Shown: piece by piece, positions 17,627 to 27,120 of the stretch
How the letters are laid out: every line of letters begins with the position of its first letter
Numbering within the stretch: the first letter of the stretch is position 1
Assembly (NCBI RefSeq): GCF_003072465.1
Contig: NZ_CP025628.1
Location: 517,501 to 581,500 of the forward strand
Reading direction: 5' to 3'
Source of the DNA: Candidatus Kinetoplastibacterium sorsogonicusi
GTDB lineage: Bacteria; Pseudomonadota; Gammaproteobacteria; Burkholderiales; Burkholderiaceae_B
Length of the DNA stretch: 64,000 bases
Position numbers and translations under genes: made by a program
Notes under the pieces: generated by a model
Told to the model about the DNA's origin: nothing
The model's database searches: none
Seen by the model: the letters and a program-made list of their open reading frames with translations, nothing else

Positions 17627-18667
17627 ATGTCAATAATATTCAAATCATATCCATTTATAAAAAAATTACTATTTTCTGTAGATGCAGAAAAAACTCATAT
17701 ATATGTATTAAAAAATTTGCAAAAATTATCTTATTGCAAATTTTTTAGAAATTTGATGTTATCAAATTTCATAAAAAAACCAACTAAAATAATGGGTTTA
17801 AATTTTAAAAATCCTGTTGGATTAGCTGCAGGAATGGATAAAAATGCTGAATATATAGATTCTTTAAGTTTATTGGGTTTTGGCTTTATAGAAGTTGGAA
17901 CTGTAACACCTTTGCCTCAATCAGGTAATACAAAACCTAGATTATTTAGAATTGAAAAAGATAATGCAATAGTTAATAAAATGGGATTTAATAATTTAGG
18001 CATAGATATTTTTTTGCAAAATATTAAAAATAATATTTGGCAAAAAAATGGAGGTATCTTGGGAATTAATATAGGAAAAAACGCTATTACACCTATAAGT
18101 CAAGCAATAGATGATTATATAATATGTATGAATAAAATATATAATTATGCTGATTATATAACAGTAAATATTTCTTCTCCTAATACTAAGGACCTTAGAT
18201 CTTTGCAAAATATTGATTTGCTAGATTTATTTTTATCTAAAATATCAGATAATAAGCATTTATTATCTGATAAATATGGACGTTATGTACCAATAGCTAT
18301 AAAAATAGCTCCAGATTTAAGTGATGAAAATATAAAAGATATTTGTAAATTGCTTATTAAGCATAAAATAGACGGAATAATAGCAACTAATACAACTAGT
18401 CAATTACATTTATCTGATCATTTACCTAAATTTGTTAATGAAGGTGGTTTATCTGGTCAGCCATTATTTAAAAGATCAACACAAGTTATTTCTATAATTA
18501 AAGAAATAGTAGAAGATAATATATCAATAATAGGATCAGGTGGTATTATGACAAAGTATGATGCTTTAGAGAAAATTAATAATGGTGCAGATGCAATACA
18601 ATTATACACAGGCATAATTTATAAAGGACCCAATTTAATTAATGATTGTATAAAAGTATTTCATTGA
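17627..18667 (+). CDS. pyrD: Dihydroorotate dehydrogenase (quinone), class 2
   Basis: Membrane-associated FMN enzyme that oxidises dihydroorotate to orotate in pyrimidine synthesis and passes electrons to ubiquinone. 346 aa. The N-terminal helical extension (residues 1-40) marks class 2 and inserts in the inner membrane face. Motifs are NPVGLAAGMDKNAEYIDSL, GFGFIEVGTVTP, NISSPNTKDLR (catalytic Ser region), and the FMN-phosphate loop GSGGIMTKYDA. Its ubiquinone partner is made in part by the ubiH-type gene at 21727. It lies directly after tRNA-Gly and tRNA-Cys. Confidence 0.96.
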   Translation: MSIIFKSYPFIKKLLFSVDAEKTHIYVLKNLQKLSYCKFFRNLMLSNFIKKPTKIMGLNFKNPVGLAAGMDKNAEYIDSLSLLGFGFIEVGTVTPLPQSGNTKPRLFRIEKDNAIVNKMGFNNLGIDIFLQNIKNNIWQKNGGILGINIGKNAITPISQAIDDYIICMNKIYNYADYITVNISSPNTKDLRSLQNIDLLDLFLSKISDNKHLLSDKYGRYVPIAIKIAPDLSDENIKDICKLLIKHKIDGIIATNTTSQLHLSDHLPKFVNEGGLSGQPLFKRSTQVISIIKEIVEDNISIIGSGGIMTKYDALEKINNGADAIQLYTGIIYKGPNLINDCIKVFH

Positions 18668-18692
18668 TAATCTATTTAATACATTAATATAT

Positions 18693-19049
18693 ATGCCTTT
18701 AATTATTCCAAATAGCAATGATAATAATTTCGTTTCAAGTGATATGATTGTGTGCTTTTGCGCATCTTGGTGTTCAACATGTATTGATTATAAAAAAAAA
18801 TTAGAAATTTTTTCTAATTCTATAACAGAATATTCATTTATATGGTTAGATATAGATGATCATGAACATTTAATTGGAGACATTGAAATAGAAAATTTCC
18901 CTACTATTTTAATAAAAAAATCAAATAAAAATGTATTTTTTGGTACTATTTCTTCTAATATTCTAGTTTTAGAAAAAATGTTATCAACTTTTAATGAAAA
19001 TAAATCTACTTTATTTAAAGATATTATTAATATAGATTTAAATCTATAA
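18693..19049 (+). CDS. Thioredoxin-like protein
   Basis: 118 aa with a redox motif CASWCSTC, where the active pair is Cys27 and Cys30 (WCSTC rather than the classical WCGPC). There is also a cis-proline loop (NFPTILI). No signal peptide is seen, so it should be cytoplasmic. Function is probably disulfide reduction; a role as the substrate of TrxB is possible but unproven, since the CXXC dipeptide differs from standard thioredoxin. It begins 25 bases after pyrD. Its last six bases overlap the end of the convergent rhlE. Confidence 0.75.
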   Translation: MPLIIPNSNDNNFVSSDMIVCFCASWCSTCIDYKKKLEIFSNSITEYSFIWLDIDDHEHLIGDIEIENFPTILIKKSNKNVFFGTISSNILVLEKMLSTFNENKSTLFKDIINIDLNL

Positions 19050-20414
19050 ACTTTTTCCTCCTAATAAAATAGCTTTTTGATTTGAAAAATTATTTTGTTT
19101 TTTATTTTGTATGTTTGAATAATTTGAATCTAAAATTTGATTAATAATTTTATTATTATCATTTAATAAAACACACTTTTCTGAATTTTGTATAGAATAT
19201 TTATTAATTAAATCAAGATTTAATAAATCTTTTTTATTTGAAAGATATTTTATATTAACATTTTCTTTAGATATTAATTTTATATTATTGATAATTTTTT
19301 CATCTTTTTGGAAGCAAAAAGAAATGGACTCACCTTTGATGCCTGCTCTTCCAGTTCTACCTATTCTATGTATATAATCTTCTAATGTAGATGTGATATC
19401 ATAATTAATAACACAAGATACTAAAATATCTAATCCTCTTGAAGCTACATCAGTAGCTACTAATACATTAAATTGGTCATTTTTAAAAGCATTAATAGTA
19501 GTATTTCTATCTTTTTGTGATTTGCCACTATGAAGAAAATCAGAACTAATATTTGCATCAGATAAAAATTTATTCAATTCATATACATCTGATTTTTTAT
19601 TAGCAAAAAGAATAACTTTACGCCATGTATGATTTTTTAATAAATATAAAATAGTATTTTTTCTAAGATCTTTACTTTCAGCAATATAAATTGTTTGTTT
19701 TATAGTATCTGCTATAGTATTAAAATCATTCAATTTAATTTCTATAGGATTTTTTAAATATGCTTGACTTAATTTATTTATTTCTTTGTTAAAAGTGGCT
19801 GAAAATAAAATAGTTTGTTTATTAACTGGTAATGCTTGAATAATTTGCTCGACGTAATATGAAAATCCCATATCTAACATTTTATCTGCTTCATCTAATA
19901 CAAAGAAAGATAAATAATTAAAATTTATATTGCTAGATTTTATATGATCTATTAATCTACCAGGTGTTGCAACTAATATTTCACACCCAGAATGTAATAT
20001 TTTATTTTGTTCTTCAAAATTTACTCCTCCAAATATTACACAACTACGTAACATCGTATTGTTACAATATTTTATAATATTTTCATGTATTTGTGAGGCT
20101 AATTCTCTTGTAGGTGTTAATATTAATACTTTAATTTGGTGTTTAGCAGGAGACATACTGGGATTAGACAAATGAATAATTTTTTGTATAATTGGTATTA
20201 AAAATGCGGCAGTTTTACCAGTCCCTGTTTGTGAAGATGCTATAACATCGTAGCCATTTAATATAGCTGGAATAGATTTATTTTGTATAGCAGTTGGAGT
20301 TGTATAGCCAAGGTAACTTATATTCTCTAATAGTTTGGTATTTAATCCAAAATCAGAAAATTTATTGTTAATTATATTTGTATTAGATAAATTTTTAGAA
20401 AGAATTTGATTCAT
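19044..20414 (-). CDS. rhlE: DEAD-box ATP-dependent RNA helicase, RhlE-like
   Basis: 456 aa. All core motifs are present: Q motif with Phe upstream (FGLNTKLLENISYLGYTTPTAIQ), Walker A SSQTGTGKTAAF, PTRELASQI, VLDEADKMLDMGF (DEAD), SAT in LFSATFN, and C-terminal VATDVASRGLD and HRIGRTGRAG. The C-terminal 80 residues are Asn/Lys-rich and unlike any fixed domain. DEAD helicases remodel RNA in ribosome assembly and mRNA decay; RhlE is the best match by layout and length, but assignment among RhlE, DbpA and SrmB types is tentative. The gene stands alone on the minus strand. Confidence 0.88.
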   Translation of the reverse strand: MNQILSKNLSNTNIINNKFSDFGLNTKLLENISYLGYTTPTAIQNKSIPAILNGYDVIASSQTGTGKTAAFLIPIIQKIIHLSNPSMSPAKHQIKVLILTPTRELASQIHENIIKYCNNTMLRSCVIFGGVNFEEQNKILHSGCEILVATPGRLIDHIKSSNINFNYLSFFVLDEADKMLDMGFSYYVEQIIQALPVNKQTILFSATFNKEINKLSQAYLKNPIEIKLNDFNTIADTIKQTIYIAESKDLRKNTILYLLKNHTWRKVILFANKKSDVYELNKFLSDANISSDFLHSGKSQKDRNTTINAFKNDQFNVLVATDVASRGLDILVSCVINYDITSTLEDYIHRIGRTGRAGIKGESISFCFQKDEKIINNIKLISKENVNIKYLSNKKDLLNLDLINKYSIQNSEKCVLLNDNNKIINQILDSNYSNIQNKKQNNFSNQKAILLGGKSL

Positions 20415-20585
20415 TAATATTGCAATTTTATTTGTTAATATGTTTATATTAAAAACATAGTAATTATATTTCTTAATATATAAAATATAATTATAGCATT
20501 AATATTCTAATAGATTAAAAATTAACAATTTTTATGTATTTATTATATAATCAAACAATAATCTGACATCTTAAAATTTAATATT

Positions 20586-20780
20586 ATGAATACTATTAAC
20601 AATCATATTGTACAAAAAAGAATTATAGAGATAAAATCAAAAGATGTTTCAATTTGTTGCCCTATGCCTAACGAAAATATTTGGAACTTACATCCAAAAA
20701 TTTTCTTAAAAATTACAGCTCCAGATAATAAAGTAAAATGCCCATATTGTAATACAGAATATAGAATTTTTGTTAAATAG
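20586..20780 (+). CDS. Small zinc-finger (zf-CHCC type) protein
   Basis: 64 aa. The layout fits the zf-CHCC family related to the mitochondrial complex I subunit NDUFS6: a conserved Cys-Cys-Pro (CCPMPN), then WNLHPKIFL, and the C-terminal finger CPYCNTEYRIF. Ligands are likely a Cys and the His in the first half plus the CPYC pair. Function in bacteria is poorly known. It lies 21 bases before galU; the pair is probably one transcript. Confidence 0.82.
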   Translation: MNTINNHIVQKRIIEIKSKDVSICCPMPNENIWNLHPKIFLKITAPDNKVKCPYCNTEYRIFVK

Positions 20781-20801
20781 TAAATTTTATTTTTTATTAT
20801 C

Positions 20802-21638
20802 ATGGGTATAATAAATAAAGCAATATTTCCAGTTGGAGGTATGGGTACAAGGTTATTACCTGCGACTAAAGCTATGCCAAAAGAGATGTTATCCATTATA
20901 GATAAACCAATTCTTCAATATGCTGTAGAAGAAGCTCTTAGGTCTGGTATCACAGAATTAATTTTCATAACAGGAAGAAATAAACTAATAATAGAAGATC
21001 ATTTTGATACGTCTCCAGAGTTAGAACAATATTTATTAGAGAAAGAGAAATATCAACTACTAAAAAATATAAAATCTATTTTGCCTAAAAAAGCTATTTG
21101 TATATATCTAAGACAATCAGGCCCTTTGGGTTTAGGACATGCTATTTTGATAGCTGAAAAAATTATAGGTAAAAATCCATTTGCAATAATCTTACCAGAT
21201 GATTTAATAGATTCAAAAATACCTATTACAAAAAAATTAATTAATATTTATAAAAAATATCAACAAAGTATTTTATGTATTGAAAAAATAAATGTTTATG
21301 ATAGTGTAAAATATGGTATGGTTTCTTCAAAATCATTAAATCAAGTTTTAGGTCAAATTAATCATATTGTGGAAAAACCTCTTCCTATAAACGCACCATC
21401 TAATTTAGCTATAGTAGGAAGATATATATTGAATTATGATATTTTTGATTTTTTAAAAAAAACTCCTAAAGGTATTAATAATGAAATACATTTAACAGAT
21501 GCCATCAGTTTAATGATAAAAAAACATACAGTATTAACATATAAACATCGTGGTATTAGATATGATTGTGGAAGTAAGCAAGGATTATTTAAAGCTAATA
21601 TTGAATTTGGCATAAAATATCATAATTTGACGATTTAA
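20802..21638 (+). CDS. galU: UTP-glucose-1-phosphate uridylyltransferase
   Basis: Makes UDP-glucose from UTP and glucose 1-phosphate, for surface glycans and related sugars. 278 aa. The nucleotide-binding loop is FPVGGMGTRLLPATKAMPKEML at residues 8-29. Further motifs are DKPILQYAVEEAL, the acidic metal site LPDDLID, and the catalytic-region GRYILNYDIFDFL. It matches the usual bacterial GalU length. Keeping it hints at some residual glycoconjugate synthesis, although lpxC is missing from its usual place in this window. Confidence 0.95.
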   Translation: MGIINKAIFPVGGMGTRLLPATKAMPKEMLSIIDKPILQYAVEEALRSGITELIFITGRNKLIIEDHFDTSPELEQYLLEKEKYQLLKNIKSILPKKAICIYLRQSGPLGLGHAILIAEKIIGKNPFAIILPDDLIDSKIPITKKLINIYKKYQQSILCIEKINVYDSVKYGMVSSKSLNQVLGQINHIVEKPLPINAPSNLAIVGRYILNYDIFDFLKKTPKGINNEIHLTDAISLMIKKHTVLTYKHRGIRYDCGSKQGLFKANIEFGIKYHNLTI

Positions 21639-21726
21639 ATTTTATAATATTATTGATATAAATAATTTAATTTAAAACCATAAAAACAAATTTTTTAATT
21701 TTTCAAATATAAATTAAGAATTTCTT

Positions 21727-22887
21727 ATGTATCAAAATAAATATAGTGTAGTGATATTAGGTGCTGGACCAATTGGATCATTATTTGCAATAATGTTATC
21801 TAAAAAATGCAAAAAACTAGAAAAAATTTTATTAATTTCTAAAAAATTTACATATGATGATAAAAGAATTTTGGCTTTAAACTACGGTAGTGTACAAACT
21901 CTTAATCAATTTAATGTATTTCCTAATATACATAGTCATATAAAGAATGTTCATATATCATACAAAAATCATTTAGGTAGAGTATTAATAAATAATACAG
22001 ATTTTCAAATTCCCTTTCTTGGAAGTGTAATATCATATAAAGATTTATGTAATTCATTACATAAATCTTTATTAAATTCTAAAATTAATATTATTTATGA
22101 AGATAATGTATCAATTATAGAACAAAATGAAAAACATGTAATAATTAATGTAAATAATAAAAATATTTATTCTGAACTACTTATAAAAGCTAATGGTATT
22201 AATGTTAATGAGAATTGTATTAGCATTAATGATATTTGTAGAGAATATAATCAATATGCACTTATTACAGAAATAAAATCTAGTTATAATAAACGTTATT
22301 GGGCATGGGAAAGATTTACACAATTAGGTCCTATTGCAATATTACCACATCCATATAAAAATGGTCATTTTTCTGTTATTTTGTGCACTTCTAAAAATTA
22401 TAGTGCATATTTACTAAATTTGAATAAATATGATTTTTCTACCACTTTGAATGAAATATTTGGTTCTCGCTTAGGAAGATTGGAAGTGATTGATGATAAA
22501 CATATTTTTCCATTATATTTAAAAATTAAAAAAAATATTATTGATGGTAGAATTATTTCTATTGGTAATGCTGCACAAACATTACATCCTATTGCTGGAC
22601 AAGGTTTAAATTTAGGTATAAGAGATGTGGTTTATTTAGTTAAATATATTACTCCATGGTTGAATGAGCAAGAAGAATTTTATAATATGGCACTGAATAT
22701 ATTTAATGAAAAAAGAAAATGTGATAGAAATTTAACTATCAAAACAACAGATATTTTATCCAAAATTTTTTTAAATACTGATAATTTTTCACAAATATCA
22801 TTAAGTTTTGGAATGATTATGATGAGTATGATTACACCAATTTCTTATCCATTATCTAATCATATGGTTTATGGATTTAGAAAATAA
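21727..22887 (+). CDS. ubiH: UbiH/UbiF-family FAD-dependent ubiquinone hydroxylase
   Basis: Flavin monooxygenase that adds a ring hydroxyl during ubiquinone synthesis. 386 aa. N-terminal FAD motif GAGPIGSLFAIMLSKK, then the family-specific DKRILALNYGSVQTL, and the C-terminal FAD-ribityl motif ISIGNAAQTLHPIAGQGLNLGIRDV. Which ring position it acts on (UbiH, UbiF or UbiI type) cannot be decided by eye. It precedes fis; in many related genomes dusB lies between, but here only 86 bases remain. Confidence 0.88.
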   Translation: MYQNKYSVVILGAGPIGSLFAIMLSKKCKKLEKILLISKKFTYDDKRILALNYGSVQTLNQFNVFPNIHSHIKNVHISYKNHLGRVLINNTDFQIPFLGSVISYKDLCNSLHKSLLNSKINIIYEDNVSIIEQNEKHVIINVNNKNIYSELLIKANGINVNENCISINDICREYNQYALITEIKSSYNKRYWAWERFTQLGPIAILPHPYKNGHFSVILCTSKNYSAYLLNLNKYDFSTTLNEIFGSRLGRLEVIDDKHIFPLYLKIKKNIIDGRIISIGNAAQTLHPIAGQGLNLGIRDVVYLVKYITPWLNEQEEFYNMALNIFNEKRKCDRNLTIKTTDILSKIFLNTDNFSQISLSFGMIMMSMITPISYPLSNHMVYGFRK

Positions 22888-22973
22888 GTACTAAAATGTA
22901 ACATATTTTATTTTTAATTCAAAATATTATATGTAACAATATATAATATTATTATACTATAAAACAGAAAAAC

Positions 22974-23213
22974 ATGACAAAAAATCATATATTGAAAGAA
23001 TGTGTACGTAATTCTTTAATAGAATATTTTGAAGATTTAGGTTCTTATCAACCAAAAGGAATATTAAAGATGATTACAAAATGTATAGAAGAACCAGTTA
23101 TAGAATTAATTTTAGAAAAAACTAAAGGAAATCAATCACAAACTGCAGAAATTTTAGGTATTAGTCGTAATACTTTAAGAAAAAAAATGTTACTACATAA
23201 CATACATGAGTAA
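22974..23213 (+). CDS. fis: DNA-binding protein Fis
   Basis: 79-aa nucleoid and transcription factor. The C-terminal helix-turn-helix is intact (KGNQSQTAEILGISRNTLRKKM), preceded by the dimerisation helices (PVIELILEKT). It is shorter at the N terminus than E. coli Fis (98 aa), lacking most of the beta-hairpin that contacts recombinases, which is normal for betaproteobacterial homologues. It sits 52 bases before purH, the same gene pair as in Bordetella-type genomes. Confidence 0.92.
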   Translation: MTKNHILKECVRNSLIEYFEDLGSYQPKGILKMITKCIEEPVIELILEKTKGNQSQTAEILGISRNTLRKKMLLHNIHE

Positions 23214-23265
23214 TTTATTATTTTGTATGTATATTTTATAATTATCTTTATCAAATATAAATTTT

Positions 23266-24861
23266 ATGAATATAAAAACTGCATTATTATCAGTATCTGA
23301 TAAAACAGGCATAGTAAAATTTGCTAAGACATTAGAATCACAAAATATAATTTTGTTATCTACTGGTGGAACTTCATCTTTATTAAAATCTCATGGAATA
23401 AAATTTTTAGATGTATCAGAATATACTAAATCTCCTGAAATATTAGATGGACGTGTTAAAACATTACATCCAAAAATACATGCTGGTATTTTAGCTAAAA
23501 GAAATGATAAAAACCATTTAGATTTATTAAAATCAAATGAAATATTACCTATAGACTTAGTTGTAGTTAATTTGTATCCTTTTGAATCTACTATTGCATC
23601 TGATAATTGTAAATTATCAGATGCAATAGAAAATATGGATATAGGTGGACCTACTATGATAAGAGCTGCTGCTAAAAATCATGGTGATTCAATAAATCCT
23701 GGTGTTACTGTTGTAACAGATATAAATGATTATCAAGATATTCAAGACGAAATTCTTAAAAATGGATTTATTTCATATAAAAAACGTTTACAATTATCAA
23801 TAAAAGCTTTTGCTTTAACAGCTAAATATGATGGTAAAATAGCTGAATTTCTTAGCAGTCTAAATATGGATGACGAAATTGCTTTATTAGAAAATACAAT
23901 ATCAAAAAAGAAATGGCCTGATGTACTCACTATGCAATTTTTTAAAAAGCAAGATTTACGTTATGGAGAAAATTCTCATCAATCAGCATCTTTTTATATA
24001 AATAATTATAATAATGCAACGATTAGTAATGCTATTCAACTTCAAGGCAAAGAACTATCTTATAATAATTTAGCAGATGCAAATGCTGCTTTTGAATGTT
24101 TATTAGAATTTAACGATCCTGCATGTGTTATTGTAAAACACAATAATCCTTGCGGAGTTGCAATTAGTAATAATATTAAAAATTCTTATCAAAAAGCATT
24201 TTCTACAGACCCTATATCAGCATTTGGTGGTATTATTGCTTTTAATCGTATAGTTGATTTAGATACTGTAGAATTAATTTTTTCACAGTTTATAGAAGTT
24301 TTAATTGCTCCTGATTATACTCAGGAAGCTATAGAAAAATTATCTTTCAAAAAAAATATAAGAGTATTGAAAACATCTAATAATATTAAACCAGAACTTA
24401 TAAATTTTAAAAAAATAAGTGGTGGATTATTAATTCAAGATTATGATAATAGTCAAATTTCAAAATCTTCTATGAAAGTTGTAACTAAAAAACACCCTTC
24501 AGATCAAGAAATAGAAGATATGATATTTGCTAGTAAAGTCGCAAAGCATGTGAAATCAAATGCTATAGTATTTGCTAAAAATGGTATGACATTAGGTATC
24601 GGAGCTGGACAAATGAGTAGAGTAGATTCTGTCAAAATAGCTACTATAAAAGCAAATAATGTTGGATTGAAATTAGAAAATTCTATAGCTGCATCAGATG
24701 CTTTTTTTCCTTTTAGAGATGGTATAGATCAAATAGTAGCAGCTGGCATTAAATGCATAATTCAACCTGGAGGAAGTATTCATGATGAAGATATTATTTT
24801 AGCTGCTAACGAACATAATATAACAATGGTTATTTCTGGTATCAGAAATTTTTGTCATTAA
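23266..24861 (+). CDS. purH: Bifunctional AICAR transformylase / IMP cyclohydrolase
   Basis: Carries out the last two steps to IMP. 531 aa. The N-terminal cyclohydrolase (MGS-like) domain spans about 1-200, with [23 protein letters not shown] and [15 protein letters not shown]. The transformylase domain follows with [13 protein letters not shown], the catalytic [10 protein letters not shown], and [12 protein letters not shown] near the end. Its stop codon shares a base with the ruvC start (TAATG), so the two are translationally coupled. With purM at 44119-45168 it shows that the purine pathway is kept. Confidence 0.98.
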   Translation: MNIKTALLSVSDKTGIVKFAKTLESQNIILLSTGGTSSLLKSHGIKFLDVSEYTKSPEILDGRVKTLHPKIHAGILAKRNDKNHLDLLKSNEILPIDLVVVNLYPFESTIASDNCKLSDAIENMDIGGPTMIRAAAKNHGDSINPGVTVVTDINDYQDIQDEILKNGFISYKKRLQLSIKAFALTAKYDGKIAEFLSSLNMDDEIALLENTISKKKWPDVLTMQFFKKQDLRYGENSHQSASFYINNYNNATISNAIQLQGKELSYNNLADANAAFECLLEFNDPACVIVKHNNPCGVAISNNIKNSYQKAFSTDPISAFGGIIAFNRIVDLDTVELIFSQFIEVLIAPDYTQEAIEKLSFKKNIRVLKTSNNIKPELINFKKISGGLLIQDYDNSQISKSSMKVVTKKHPSDQEIEDMIFASKVAKHVKSNAIVFAKNGMTLGIGAGQMSRVDSVKIATIKANNVGLKLENSIAASDAFFPFRDGIDQIVAAGIKCIIQPGGSIHDEDIILAANEHNITMVISGIRNFCH

Positions 24862-25409
24862 TGAGAATTTTGGGGATAGATCCAGGTCTTAGACATACTG
24901 GTTTTGGAGTAATTGATATTGTAGGGTCTAAATCATTATATGTTATTAGTGGGACTGTTGATGTACCTAATAATTTAACTATGATTAAAAGATTAAAAAT
25001 TATCATGGACAGCCTTAAAGAAATAGCTTTAGAAACCAAGCCTAACGTAGCAGCTATGGAAATAATATTTTTAAATAATAATCCTGCAACAACATTATTG
25101 TTAGGACAAGCTAGAGGTGCAGCTATGTGTGCTATAGCAAATATGTCAATTCCGTTATATGAATATACTGCTTTACAAATAAAAAAATCAATTGTAGGTA
25201 ACGGAAGGGCATCTAAATATCAAATTCAAATCATGGTAAAAAACCTTTTATCTCTTAATAATATACCTTCAGAAGATTCTGCTGATGCTTTAGCATGTAG
25301 TTTATGTCATGCAAATACGTTTTCGATAAAAAATAAATTATCAATCAATCAAAATATGATAATTGATAACTATATAAAAAAAATAAAAAATGGCAGATAC
25401 ATAATATAA
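24861..25409 (+). CDS. ruvC: Crossover junction endodeoxyribonuclease RuvC
   Basis: Resolves Holliday junctions by paired nicks, as a dimer on the RuvAB complex. 182 aa from the ATG at 24861 (MRILGIDPG), chosen because it overlaps the purH stop and gives the standard N terminus with catalytic Asp7. The other acidic residues lie in AAMEIIF (Glu) and [12 protein letters not shown] (Asp pair). Polar C-terminal tail. Its stop lies in the first copy of a 17-base tandem duplication that carries the ruvA start in its second copy. Confidence 0.96.
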   Translation: MRILGIDPGLRHTGFGVIDIVGSKSLYVISGTVDVPNNLTMIKRLKIIMDSLKEIALETKPNVAAMEIIFLNNNPATTLLLGQARGAAMCAIANMSIPLYEYTALQIKKSIVGNGRASKYQIQIMVKNLLSLNNIPSEDSADALACSLCHANTFSIKNKLSINQNMIIDNYIKKIKNGRYII

Positions 25410-25428
25410 TGAGATACATAATATAATG
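25395..25428 (+). repeat. 17-bp tandem duplication joining ruvC stop and ruvA start
   Basis: Two perfect copies of AGATACATAATATAATG (25395-25411, 25412-25428). Copy 1 contains the ruvC stop overlapping an ATG (TAATG at 25407-25411). That ATG opens a five-codon frame, MRYII, whose TAA at 25424-25426 overlaps the ruvA ATG (25426-25428), making a second TAATG. Confidence 0.9.
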
Positions 25429-26004
25429 ATAGATAGAATAATAGGTATTTTTGTAGAAAAATCTCCAAATACAATATATGTAAATGTACAAGGCATAGTT
25501 TATAGTATTGAAATTTCTAATAATATTTTAGAAATATTGCCTAAATTAAATGAACAAATATTAATATTTGTTCATTTAATTATTAGGGAAGATGCTCACA
25601 CATTATATGGATTTAAAAATGCAAATGAAAGAAATATTTTCAGAATGTTAATTAAGGTAAGTGGTATAGGTCCACGTACTGCTTTAGCCATACTGTCTAA
25701 AATTTCTATTGAAGAATTATCAAAAATTATTATTTCAAGAGAGTCTTATAAATTAACAACCATTCCAGGTATAGGAAAAAAAACAGCTGATAGATTAATA
25801 TTAGAATTAAAAGAAAAATTCAATGATATAATTATAAATGATATATCAAAGCAAGATTATGTAAATAGTAAAAAAGATATCTTAGATGCTCTTATTGCTT
25901 TAGGTTATTCAGAAAAGGAAGTAATCTCAGTTCTAAGTAAACTTTCTGATAATATAGATGTATCAAATGGAATTAAAGAAGGGCTAAATTTGTTATCTAA
26001 ATAA
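25426..26004 (+). CDS. ruvA: Holliday junction DNA helicase subunit RuvA
   Basis: Tetramer that binds four-way junctions and positions RuvB. 192 aa. N-terminal OB fold (1-65), then two helix-hairpin-helix motifs, [17 protein letters not shown] and [19 protein letters not shown], and a C-terminal domain ([20 protein letters not shown]) that contacts RuvB. The start at 25426 is supported by the conserved MIDRIIGIF and by the TAATG relay from ruvC. Confidence 0.97.
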   Translation: MIDRIIGIFVEKSPNTIYVNVQGIVYSIEISNNILEILPKLNEQILIFVHLIIREDAHTLYGFKNANERNIFRMLIKVSGIGPRTALAILSKISIEELSKIIISRESYKLTTIPGIGKKTADRLILELKEKFNDIIINDISKQDYVNSKKDILDALIALGYSEKEVISVLSKLSDNIDVSNGIKEGLNLLSK

Positions 26005-26029
26005 AATTTTTACTGATAAATATACTCAA

Positions 26030-27070
26030 ATGATTATTAAAAAAGACTCTTTATCAGTTATTGATAGTGATAAAGATAGATTAATTACACAAAAAATTAT
26101 TTCTAATAATGAAGAATCAATAGAAAGAGCATTAAGACCAAAATCTATAGCAGACTATGTTGGGCAACAAAAAGTAATTGCTCAATTAAAAATTTTCATA
26201 GAAGCAGCTAAAAATAGAAAAGAGTCATTAGATCATGTACTATTATTTGGTCCTCCTGGATTAGGAAAAACTACTTTAGCACATATTATATCATATGAAA
26301 TGGGTGCAAATTTAAAACATACATCAGGACCTATTTTAGAAAAACCCGGTGATTTAGCTGCTTTATTAACTAATTTAGATCAAAATGATGTACTGTTTAT
26401 AGATGAAATACATCGTCTTTCACCTGTAGTCGAAGAAATATTATATCCAGCACTTGAAGATTTCAAAATAGACATAATGATAGGAGAAGGTCCTGCAGCT
26501 AGGAGTATTAAAATAGATCTAAAACCTTTTACATTAGTTGGTGCTACTACCAGAGCTGGAATGCTAACTAATCCACTTAGAGATAGGTTTGGTATAGTAT
26601 CTAGACTTGAATTTTACAATACTTCTGATTTAACAAAAATTATAAATAGAAGTGCTAAATTAATGAATCTTAATATAGATATAGAAGGATCTAATGAAAT
26701 AGCAAAACGTTCTAGAGGAACTCCTAGGATTGCTAATAGACTTCTAAGAAGAGTACGAGATTATTCTGAAGTTATGTCTAAGGGATATATTAATATAGAA
26801 ACTGCAAATTCCGCTTTATCACTTCTTGAAGTAGATAAAAATGGTTTAGATATGATGGATAGAAAGTTATTAGAATCTATTATTTATCAATTTAATGGTG
26901 GTCCAGTTGGTATAGATAGTTTAGCAGCAGCAATCAGTGAAGAAAAAAGTACAATAGAAGATGTTATAGAACCATATTTAATCCAAAATGGATATATACA
27001 ACGTACTAATAGAGGACGAATTATAACAGAAACAGCTCTAAATAATTTAAAAATTAATAAAAAACAATAA
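26030..27070 (+). CDS. ruvB: Holliday junction branch-migration ATPase RuvB
   Basis: Hexameric AAA+ motor that drives branch migration. 346 aa, normal length. [14 protein letters not shown] near residue 38, Walker [14 protein letters not shown], Walker [11 protein letters not shown], sensor 1 GATTRAG, arginine finger LRDRFG, and the C-terminal winged-helix domain with [16 protein letters not shown] and IQRTNRGRI. It follows ruvA by 25 bases, completing ruvCAB. Confidence 0.98.
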   Translation: MIIKKDSLSVIDSDKDRLITQKIISNNEESIERALRPKSIADYVGQQKVIAQLKIFIEAAKNRKESLDHVLLFGPPGLGKTTLAHIISYEMGANLKHTSGPILEKPGDLAALLTNLDQNDVLFIDEIHRLSPVVEEILYPALEDFKIDIMIGEGPAARSIKIDLKPFTLVGATTRAGMLTNPLRDRFGIVSRLEFYNTSDLTKIINRSAKLMNLNIDIEGSNEIAKRSRGTPRIANRLLRRVRDYSEVMSKGYINIETANSALSLLEVDKNGLDMMDRKLLESIIYQFNGGPVGIDSLAAAISEEKSTIEDVIEPYLIQNGYIQRTNRGRIITETALNNLKINKKQ

Positions 27071-27120
27071 AAATTAAATTTTTGGGTAGATATAACTTAA
27101 AAAGTAATCTAAATATTATT

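Noticed and set aside
20461..20493. 11-bp AT hairpin in the rhlE leader as a riboregulator
   Set aside because: A/T only, no supporting sequence features, no sign of a thermosensor pairing with the ribosome site.
20603..20896. Minus-strand frame spanning the zinc-finger gene and galU start
   Set aside because: Runs opposite two genuine genes and has no recognisable domain.
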